Positions 1 to 5,670 of a stretch of DNA of 10,649 bases are shown here, piece by piece. The DNA comes from PALSA-1296 sp038322815. Its GTDB lineage: Bacteria; Bacteroidota; Ignavibacteria; Palsa-1295. The stretch spans positions 1-10,649 of the forward strand of contig JBBQGG010000085.1 in NCBI GenBank assembly GCA_038322815.1, in the 5' to 3' direction. Made by a program: the position numbers and the translations under genes. The notes beneath the pieces were generated by a model. The model saw only the letters and a program-made list of their open reading frames with translations, was not told the origin of the DNA and ran no database searches. Each line of letters opens with the position of its first letter. Positions within the stretch are counted from its first letter, which is position 1.

Positions 1-1
1 G

Positions 2-157
2 CAAGGTGTAAGCCCTGATAAGATCTCTGGAACACCTGGTTTAGGTACAAGCGACGATGCTGTTCACGAGCCGGATAATGCCTCACCTGCTGAACTTGAA
101 GCTGCACGTGTTCTTAACAGACGAATCTCCGTTAAGGTAGTTGAAGGCTGCCAATAA
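2..157 (+). CDS. OmpA-family outer membrane protein, C-terminal end (partial)
   Basis: The frame is open from the window edge to TAA at 155-157 and gives the last 51 residues of a larger protein. It reads G-V-S-x-D-K-I, then G-x-x-G-L-G, and ends A-R-V-L-N-R-R-I-S-V-K-V. This order (a G-[IV]-x3-[KR]-I strand, a glycine-rich loop, then the N-R-R-[VI] strand near the end) is that of the OmpA C-terminal domain, which binds peptidoglycan in the periplasm and anchors an outer-membrane barrel or lipoprotein. The aspartate and arginine that contact diaminopimelate lie upstream, outside the window, so binding cannot be judged. The gene converges on the AI-2E gene and shares its terminator. The family call rests on a short C-terminal segment; the upstream architecture is unknown. 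Confidence 0.7.
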   Translation, partial: QGVSPDKISGTPGLGTSDDAVHEPDNASPAELEAARVLNRRISVKVVEGCQ

Positions 158-174
158 GCGATGCGTTGATTATT

Positions 175-212
175 AAAAAAAAAGCCCTGCTATTATAGCG
201 GGGCTTTTTTTT
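175..212. terminator. Bidirectional rho-independent terminator
   Basis: An A-tract, the stem AGCCCTGC, a 7-nt loop TATTATA, the complementary arm GCGGGGCT (one G-T wobble) and a run of eight T lie between two convergent genes. The A-tract on one side and T-tract on the other make it work as an intrinsic terminator on both strands. It begins 18 bp after the OmpA stop and ends 3 bp from the AI-2E stop. Confidence 0.9.
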
Positions 213-214
213 CA

Positions 215-1339
215 CTATTTTGAACTCACTTTTGGGCTTTTTCGGAAAGTTCTTCTCTTCCTTTTTACTGGATCCTGGCTCATTAAAAGTGCCAACGGAA
301 CTAAGACCGGAATATTTTCAAACATGATCACTATTGTTGAAGTGATCGGAACTGCAAGAATCATTCCCAGCGGACCCCAAACCCAACCCCAAAAAATGAT
401 GGAGACAAGTATTAAAAGTGGGCTTATATTAAGTCTGGATCCCATTACCTTGGGAGATATATAACTGCCGATAAGAAGTTGTGAAACAATGACTATGGCT
501 CCGACAAGGATCGGAGTTCCTAACGTATCGAATTGTAAAAATGCCAAAAGTATCGGCAGAATAATGGCAAAGATAGAGCCAATACTTGGTATGAACATCA
601 GTAAAAATGTCAGCGTACCCCAAAGGAAAGCAAGATCTACTCCGAATATCAGAAGCACAACGGTCATCGCAACAGCAGCGAATGTATTAATTATCAACGT
701 TGTCAGTAAATAGCTTCGCACCCTTGTTTCAATATTTGTCAGGATCATATTGAGCTGCAGAGAACCTGCGCGGGGGAAAGATTTTTCAATTTTTGTACTG
801 AATTGCCCGTGTGAGGCAAGGATAAAAAGCATGAACAGCAAGACTAATGCGAAACTACTTGCAAGGGTTGTTAAGGAAAAGAATGCATTGACGATTTTTC
901 CCGGTTGAAATATTGACATCGGATTAAAATTCATGGCATCCTTTTCAAGGCCCGGGGAAATTCGCCCTAAAAGGTGAGTTATCTCGGGAAAGAAAACATG
1001 CTCCCACTTTGCAGCATACTTCGGATATACTTCAATAAAAGAAGTGATCGTAGTTCCGACGATGACAATAACTCCGGTAAGAACTAATGCAACCACTGCT
1101 AAAATTAAGAGGATCGTGAAGACCATAGGTACTTTCTTTTTTCGCAAAAGTGCTACCAATGGCATGAAAATGTTAGCAAGAAATAGTGCTGCAACGAACG
1201 TTAAAAATGCATCACTGATAAAATGCAGAAATATTCCTACGATTACTACCGAGACAATAGCTGCCGGTATTGCATAAATACTTCTTGCGGTATGCATCTG
1301 CTGGGTATCGGAATGCTGGTCGTTTGTAATATTTTCCAT
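215..1339 (-). CDS. AI-2E family transporter (membrane permease)
   Basis: This is a 374-residue polytopic inner-membrane protein of the AI-2E/PerM family (formerly UPF0118). Hydrophobic stretches lie near residues 21-57, 71-97, 156-175, 211-233, 238-268, 275-293 and 305-337, with a soluble, less hydrophobic section at about 100-150. Family landmarks are visible: FIPSIG at 249-254, the S-P-K-V-M-G-x3-N-x-S-P stretch at 295-307 and GPLGMILAVP at 322-331. The tail is short and very basic. Length is normal for the family. Members have been linked to autoinducer-2 export or Na+/H+ antiport, so the substrate here is unknown. The gene is transcribed alone, divergently from the Ycf48-like gene. No Shine-Dalgarno sequence precedes the ATG; a TAnnTTTG promoter element sits only 4 bp upstream of it. 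Confidence 0.9.
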   Translation of the reverse strand: MENITNDQHSDTQQMHTARSIYAIPAAIVSVVIVGIFLHFISDAFLTFVAALFLANIFMPLVALLRKKKVPMVFTILLILAVVALVLTGVIVIVGTTITSFIEVYPKYAAKWEHVFFPEITHLLGRISPGLEKDAMNFNPMSIFQPGKIVNAFFSLTTLASSFALVLLFMLFILASHGQFSTKIEKSFPRAGSLQLNMILTNIETRVRSYLLTTLIINTFAAVAMTVVLLIFGVDLAFLWGTLTFLLMFIPSIGSIFAIILPILLAFLQFDTLGTPILVGAIVIVSQLLIGSYISPKVMGSRLNISPLLILVSIIFWGWVWGPLGMILAVPITSTIVIMFENIPVLVPLALLMSQDPVKRKRRTFRKSPKVSSK

Positions 1340-1343
1340 TATT

Positions 1344-1351
1344 CAAAATTA
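1344..1351 (-). promoter_or_regulatory. Bacteroidota-type -7 promoter element (TAATTTTG) of the AI-2E gene
   Basis: Read on the minus strand, TAATTTTG is an exact match to TAnnTTTG and ends 4 bp before the ATG at 1339. Transcription would begin at or next to the start codon, giving a leaderless or nearly leaderless mRNA. No clear TTG -33 box lies at the usual distance; the nearest upstream TTG is about 32 bp away. A chance match is possible. Confidence 0.4.
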
Positions 1352-1450
1352 CAACATTTTTTAGGATTTTAGAGTAATTCGTCCAATTTTACTGTGACAA
1401 AACTACCGTAGGGGGAGTTTATTGTAGGTAACTCTTAACTGTAATTCGCT

Positions 1451-3406
1451 ATGAAACGTTTTTCGTCCCTTATTATCCTCGTTTTTATCTCGCAAAGTGC
1501 ATTCGCTCAGCTCAATGTCTGGCGCTGGCAGAATCCAGCTGCTGAAGGCACGTCCCTGCATGCAGTGCAAATGATAAATTTGAATACTATTTTTGCCTGC
1601 GGTAATTATGGAGCCGTTGTAAAGACAATCGACGGCGGAATAACTTGGAGTATTGACTATGGTGATGTTTGGGGGACGACCCCTAATGGACCATATCGTG
1701 GTAATTATTACGGACTTTCCTTTCTTGATTCCAATTACGGAATGATTTGCGGCGATAGTGGACATATCATAAAAACATCGGATGGAGGAAGTACCTGGAC
1801 CTGGCTGGTGACTAATACCAGAGCAAAGCTGAATAGCATTGTCGTCATCGATGCGAATACTGCGATCGTTGTGGGAAAAGAAGGGACGATCTTGCGAACT
1901 CTCGATGGAGGTACAACTTGGCGTCCTATACCATTTGAAATAGTTGTAGATTTTACCAGTATTAGGAAACTTCGACCGGATTTCCTGACTGTAACCGGAT
2001 ATAACGGTGCTTTATATAAATCAACAGACCGGGGCTTATCATGGAATAACATCCCTCTTCAAACAGATACGACGGTTTACGGCAATAATATTAATGGACA
2101 GGTTTTTTTAGATGGTTTTAATGCAACGGTTATCGGACAGAACGGAGTGATCCTACATACGATCAATGGAGGATTCTTATGGAAACGGCAATTTTTAAAT
2201 GATACGATCTTCCTAACTGCTGCCCTCAATTTTATAGATGGAAAAGACCCGAACATTCTTGCAATGGTCGGAGATTATGGAACACTCCTTCACACTATCA
2301 ATGGTGGTACAACGTGGAATCGTGTGAACCTGGGCATTACCGATTCACTGCGTGGTCTTTCGTACTATGATAAGTATAATGCTACGGCAGTCGGCAAAGG
2401 CGGAATAATTTTGCGAACATCCGATGGCGGAGCTACATGGAGATTTCTCCCTTCGAGACCCCTGACCGATAAGCTTAACGGCATTGCTTTTAATAAGGGC
2501 GACACATCACTCGGAATTGCAGTCGGAGATTATGGTGCGATCATGCGGACATCAAATGGCGGAGCGCATTGGGATCTGATCGGAAGCGGCACGACTGATG
2601 AATTGAAAGCGGTGGCTTTTGAATATGCTTCGGTAATATTTGCTGTCGGGCAACATGGCACAATTCTTAAATCAACCAATAGCGGAGTATCATGGAACAA
2701 GCAAAATAGCGGCACAACAAAGTTCTTAAAAAGCATTTCTTTCCCAACCCCAAATTCCGGTTGGGTGGTGGGGGATTCAGGAACAGTACTTTCCACCGCA
2801 GATGGAGGAGTAACATGGACACGCCATCTATTCAGCAAACGAAGAACTTTTAATTGTGTTTCGTTTCCTGACGCCCAGCATGGGTATATGGGATCGGATC
2901 ATGGACTATACACAACAATCGATGGTGGAGCAACATGGTCTGAGCCTGAAGATAATACTTATTATCTTTATTGCAATGGAGTATCCTCACCATCGGCAAA
3001 TGTTGTTTGTTTAATTGCCAATACTTGCGACAATCAGGTCGGAGGAGGCGCTGTGGGAGTTAGTATTTATACTTCGCACGACGGCGCTAAAACATGGAAA
3101 GATACTTCATTTAAATTTGGATTAAGTCCAGGACCCCTAAAAATACAAGGTGGGATATGTAGCAGTGTGTATTTCACGGATGATCTTCACGGCACAATTG
3201 CGGGAGGGAATATCCATGGACCAACAAGCGGAGGACATATTTTTCATACCGTCGATGGCGGCAAAACATGGAAAGAGACAAAAAGCCTGACTGAGGTTTG
3301 GGGTGTCACACCCAATTTCCTTTATGGAGTATGTTTTGGATCAAATAAAGCCGGAACGGCAGTGGGTTGGCGCGGGAATATCATGCGCATAACGACTGAT
3401 GAATAG
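1451..3406 (+). CDS. Secreted Ycf48-like/BNR-repeat beta-propeller protein without sorting domain
   Basis: The 651-residue product begins with a Sec signal peptide (K-R, a hydrophobic core, then AFA before Q20; cleavage expected after A19). From about residue 58 to 607 it carries roughly 13 copies of the motif G-x-I-[LMV]-[RKH]-T-x-D-G-G-x-T-W, for example KTIDGGITW and RTSDGGATW, spaced about 40-50 residues apart. This is the Ycf48/Hcf136-like repeat that folds into beta-propeller blades; in non-photosynthetic FCB bacteria such proteins are usually exported and of unknown role. There are no recognisable catalytic residues. The last repeat stops short: it ends I-M-R-I-T-T-D-E where others continue D-G-G-x-T-W. 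No T9SS C-terminal domain follows, unlike its neighbour. No Shine-Dalgarno sequence is seen. Family call is firm; function is unknown. Confidence 0.85.
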   Translation: MKRFSSLIILVFISQSAFAQLNVWRWQNPAAEGTSLHAVQMINLNTIFACGNYGAVVKTIDGGITWSIDYGDVWGTTPNGPYRGNYYGLSFLDSNYGMICGDSGHIIKTSDGGSTWTWLVTNTRAKLNSIVVIDANTAIVVGKEGTILRTLDGGTTWRPIPFEIVVDFTSIRKLRPDFLTVTGYNGALYKSTDRGLSWNNIPLQTDTTVYGNNINGQVFLDGFNATVIGQNGVILHTINGGFLWKRQFLNDTIFLTAALNFIDGKDPNILAMVGDYGTLLHTINGGTTWNRVNLGITDSLRGLSYYDKYNATAVGKGGIILRTSDGGATWRFLPSRPLTDKLNGIAFNKGDTSLGIAVGDYGAIMRTSNGGAHWDLIGSGTTDELKAVAFEYASVIFAVGQHGTILKSTNSGVSWNKQNSGTTKFLKSISFPTPNSGWVVGDSGTVLSTADGGVTWTRHLFSKRRTFNCVSFPDAQHGYMGSDHGLYTTIDGGATWSEPEDNTYYLYCNGVSSPSANVVCLIANTCDNQVGGGAVGVSIYTSHDGAKTWKDTSFKFGLSPGPLKIQGGICSSVYFTDDLHGTIAGGNIHGPTSGGHIFHTVDGGKTWKETKSLTEVWGVTPNFLYGVCFGSNKAGTAVGWRGNIMRITTDE

Positions 3407-3414
3407 AGAATCTT

Positions 3415-3470
3415 AGTGGGGCGGACTCTTAGTCCGCCGGTCACTTAACGGCGGTCTAAAAATCCGCACT
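3415..3470. repeat. GGCGGAC-type palindromic intergenic repeat
   Basis: A perfect 8-bp hairpin (GGCGGACT, loop CTT, AGTCCGCC) occupies 3420-3438. A second degenerate unit with GGCGGTCT and ATCCGC follows at 3450-3467. The outer ends, AGTG at 3415 and CACT at 3467-3470, are also complementary, so the whole block can fold as a branched structure. It starts 9 bp after the preceding stop codon. It lacks a T-tract, so it is not a typical intrinsic terminator; a REP-like element is more likely. Confidence 0.6.
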
Positions 3471-3502
3471 AGAAAACAGATAACTTTTTTGAAAAAAACT
3501 TT

Positions 3503-4777
3503 ATGCGTATTATTATCATATTTTTTTCACTCTTCATTTGCAGCGTTACCTTCGCCCAATCCGGCTGGATAATCCAGCAAAGCGGAACGACGAAGAATCT
3601 GCTTTCAGTTTCAACGTATGACGGTGTTAACGGCGTGATCGTCGGTGCCAACGGCACCGTTTTAACAACGAATAATATCGGTGTTCCCTGGTTTTCAGAA
3701 ATAAGTCCGACTCCTCAGAACCTCAATGGTGTCGTATCTATTAATGCAAAATTGTTATTGACAATCGGTCCGAAGGATTCGATTTACCGCTCGTCTGATC
3801 GCGGCGCGACGTGGCGCGGCTATCGAAGCAGGGTTCGGGGCGAATGCTATACAGTGGCAAGCATCAATGAACTTACTTCGATAAGTTTTGATACTTCAAA
3901 TAAAGTATGCGTAGTCGCTGGCAATAAAGATGAAATAATCTTTTCAGAGGATTCAGGGCTACATTGGGAGGAGAGACTTCCTATTCCAAATGAAGAAATA
4001 GATCTTCATAGCATATCTTCTTTTGGCGGTAAAATTATTACAGCAGGTGATGTTGTTCCGAGTACAGGATTAAGCAGAATATTGACATCTTCAGACGAAG
4101 GGGATAGTTGGGTACAGCATACTACAAATTTTCAAGGAGTAAGCTCATTTGATGCAGGATTTCCTTTTTACGGATGCAATGTCCGGACGGGGATTATTGT
4201 AGGCAAAAAAGGTAGAATTTTTCATACGAAGAATTTTGGTCAAAGCTGGGATTCTATTCCAAGTTGGACGATGGAAAATCTTAATGCCGTTTGTTTTGCA
4301 GATGAAATAAATGGATGCGCAGTTGGTGATGGAGGAGTAATCTTAGTAACCGTGGACGGTGGTTATAATTGGCTGCCACAGGTTTCACCCACGACAAAGA
4401 ATTTACGGAGTGTTTCAATGGGCGATCCTTTTCACGGCTTCATTTGCGGCGATAGCGGAATTATCCTTGTCACCCAGGATGGTGGCTTTACTGCCGGAGT
4501 TAACTCAAACAATCGGGTATTCCTCAATATTCAGAACTATCCAAACCCTTTCCATTCACGTACTACAATTCATATTGATCTTCCACAAACAGAACATATT
4601 AATTTAACCATTTATAATATGCTCGGAGTTGAAATTGAGAGGATCGTAGACGCAGAGGTTGATGCAGGCTCCCATATATTCGAGTGGAATGCCTCCGATA
4701 TTCCGAATGGAGTCTATGTTTGCAGGCTGCTGGCGAATGGAAAAAGTGTGGTCACTCAAATGATCGTTACGAAGTAA
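3503..4777 (+). CDS. Secreted Ycf48-like beta-propeller protein with T9SS type A sorting domain
   Basis: The 424-residue product has a signal peptide (M-R-I4-F2 core, TFA before Q19). About seven repeats of the G-x-I-x-x-[TS]-x-D-x-G-x-x-W type follow, for example RSSDRGATW and VTVDGGYNW, more degenerate than in the upstream paralogue. From about residue 345 to the end lies an 80-residue C-terminal domain: NYPNPF, then T-x-I-x-[IV]-D-L-P, L-T-I-Y-N-M-L-G, H-x-F-E-W-N-A-S-D-I-P-N-G-V-Y and a closing K-S-V-V-T-Q-M-I-V. This is the por/T9SS type A sorting domain, which sends proteins through the outer membrane by type IX secretion, usually with removal of the domain. The product is therefore expected to be secreted or surface attached. 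It lies 96 bp after its paralogue, probably a tandem duplication. Ligand or function is unknown. Confidence 0.88.
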   Translation: MRIIIIFFSLFICSVTFAQSGWIIQQSGTTKNLLSVSTYDGVNGVIVGANGTVLTTNNIGVPWFSEISPTPQNLNGVVSINAKLLLTIGPKDSIYRSSDRGATWRGYRSRVRGECYTVASINELTSISFDTSNKVCVVAGNKDEIIFSEDSGLHWEERLPIPNEEIDLHSISSFGGKIITAGDVVPSTGLSRILTSSDEGDSWVQHTTNFQGVSSFDAGFPFYGCNVRTGIIVGKKGRIFHTKNFGQSWDSIPSWTMENLNAVCFADEINGCAVGDGGVILVTVDGGYNWLPQVSPTTKNLRSVSMGDPFHGFICGDSGIILVTQDGGFTAGVNSNNRVFLNIQNYPNPFHSRTTIHIDLPQTEHINLTIYNMLGVEIERIVDAEVDAGSHIFEWNASDIPNGVYVCRLLANGKSVVTQMIVTK

Positions 4778-4787
4778 TTATTCAGCT

Positions 4788-4809
4788 GGCGGACCGGTAT
4801 AGTCCGACC
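4788..4809. repeat. Degenerate GGCGGAC palindromic repeat
   Basis: GGCGGACC, a short spacer and GTCCGACC form an imperfect hairpin 10 bp after the T9SS-protein stop. It resembles the hairpin at 3420-3438 and occupies the same position relative to the end of a Ycf48-like gene. No T-tract follows. Confidence 0.45.
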
Positions 4810-4829
4810 GTGATGGGTGATTTCATTCG

Positions 4830-4952
4830 GTGTCATTGCGAGAAGGGCTTTAGCCCGTCGAAGCAATCCCCTGAGGTTGTCAGAATGTTGAATTATAGAG
4901 AAACCCTCAGGGGATGGTTTCGTCGTCGCTGCGCGCCTCCTTACAATGACAC
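4830..4952. repeat. Imperfect inverted-repeat element (GTCATTGCGAG type, MITE/REP-like)
   Basis: The ends are a perfect 9-bp inverted repeat, GTGTCATTG at 4830-4838 and CAATGACAC at 4944-4952. Inside, the arms pair again: AATCCCCTGAGG on the left (4865-4876) with CCTCAGGGGAT on the right (about 4905-4915). The left arm also contains a small hairpin, GGGCT-TT-AGCCC. The element is 123 bp, non-coding, and lies 90 bp upstream of rplS. Similar GTCATTGCGAG...GAAGCAATCCC sequences are widespread bacterial intergenic repeats (established knowledge from memory). No transposase is present, so movement in trans would be needed. Confidence 0.7.
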
Positions 4953-5042
4953 TATGACAATCCAGTAAAAATGAACTTCTTCCCCCTATTCCGCGTTTAA
5001 CCGCGTCTCACAAAAAAAGAGAAATTTTTCAGCAAGACGACC

Positions 5043-5384
5043 ATGGAACAAGTCATACGAGCATTAGCAAGCAGTCAGATCCGCAGCGATCTGCCAACAT
5101 TCAGAGCCGGCGATACCGTCAATGTATCAGTACGCGTTGTTGAAGGCGATAAAGAGCGTATCCAGCATTTTGAAGGCATTGTCATGTCACGCAAAGGCGC
5201 CGGAGTGAATGCAACATTCACTGTCCGCAAAGTCTCCTATGGTGTAGGCGTCGAGCGTATTTTTCCCACGAATTCACCTCGTATTGCGAAAATAGATTTC
5301 GTCAAAGGCGGCAAGGTTCGCCGTGCAAAGTTGAACTACTTACGTGCCCTCGGTGCAAAAGACGTTCGCAGAAAGACGACATAA
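5043..5384 (+). CDS. rplS: 50S ribosomal protein L19
   Basis: The 113-residue product has the normal L19 length and layout. The N-terminal helix is followed by F-R-A-G-D-T-V-x-V, V-x-E-G-x-K-E-R-I-Q-x-F-E-G-I-V, a glycine-containing loop with F-T-V-R-K-V-S-Y-G-V-G-V-E-R-I-F-P, the P-R-I-x-K-I-D strand and a basic C-terminus with R-R-A-K-L-N-Y-L-R. L19 is a large-subunit protein at the interface with the 30S subunit. In many bacteria rplS ends the rpsP-rimM-trmD-rplS operon; here none of those genes is adjacent, and repeat elements lie on both sides. No Shine-Dalgarno sequence precedes the ATG. I found no exact TAnnTTTG element in the 90-bp spacer, so its promoter is unassigned. Confidence 0.97.
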   Translation: MEQVIRALASSQIRSDLPTFRAGDTVNVSVRVVEGDKERIQHFEGIVMSRKGAGVNATFTVRKVSYGVGVERIFPTNSPRIAKIDFVKGGKVRRAKLNYLRALGAKDVRRKTT

Positions 5385-5399
5385 ACAGTCGTAGTCATT

Positions 5400-5417
5400 A
5401 GTCGTGAGCGCACGACT
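5400..5417. repeat. Short perfect hairpin after rplS
   Basis: AGTCGTG, loop AGCG, CACGACT form a perfect 7-bp stem 15 bp after the rplS stop. It could stabilise the 3' end of the rplS transcript. There is no following T-run, so an intrinsic terminator is not supported. Confidence 0.5.
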
Positions 5418-5444
5418 GAAATTCCGAATAATGTAAGAGCCCTT

Positions 5445-5557
5445 TTGTCATTCTGAGCGCAGCGAAGAATCTGAGGTTTCGGCTACCTATAAATTTTGAT
5501 TCTTCGTTTTGCTTCTGCACCTGTGGTCGCAGAAGAATGCTCCACTCAGAATCACAA
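5445..5557. repeat. Imperfect inverted-repeat element (GTCATTCTGAG type, MITE/REP-like)
   Basis: Terminal arms TTGTCATTCTGAG (5445-5457) and CTCAGAATCACAA (5545-5557) match at 12 of 13 positions as an inverted repeat. A second inner pair, GCGAAGAATC (5462-5471) and GATTCTTCG (5498-5506), also matches. The right arm is longer because it holds an extra hairpin at 5512-5535 (CTTCTGC ... GCAGAAG). The sequence GTCATTCTGAG...CGAAGAATCT is a widespread bacterial intergenic repeat type. It contains no gene. Confidence 0.7.
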
Positions 5558-5599
5558 CTCTAATTACGATACTTTCCACCAAAGAGCTAAACTTCATTC

Positions 5600-5650
5600 A
5601 GTCTTTACTCGTTATCTTTAATTGTTAGTTTTTGCTAACGACTAAAGACT
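5600..5650. repeat. Inverted repeat upstream of recN
   Basis: AGTCTTTACTCGTTA (5600-5614) and TAACGACTAAAGACT (5636-5650) are inverted copies with one mismatch in 15, separated by 21 nt. A smaller hairpin, GTTAG-TTTTTG-CTAAC, lies at 5624-5639. CTAACGACT recurs directly at 5635 and 5656. The structure ends 20 bp before the recN ATG, so it may lie in its leader or be a repeat of the same general class as its neighbours. Confidence 0.55.
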
Positions 5651-5670
5651 ACCAACTAACGACTGTTCCC

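Noticed and set aside
4684..4968. 94-codon forward frame over the end of the T9SS protein and the following repeat
   Set aside because: It is out of frame with the sorting domain, continues through the inverted-repeat element and has no recognisable protein character.
3415..5650. CRISPR array
   Set aside because: The repeats are hairpins of different types at irregular distances, without regular spacers.
5632..5670. TTG start upstream of recN
   Set aside because: The extra 13 residues come from the repeated ACGACT-type tract; RecN homologues begin at the M-L-x-x-L encoded from 5671.
5558..5670. LexA/SOS box for recN
   Set aside because: I could not find a convincing palindromic SOS operator; the inverted repeat present does not resemble a known LexA site.
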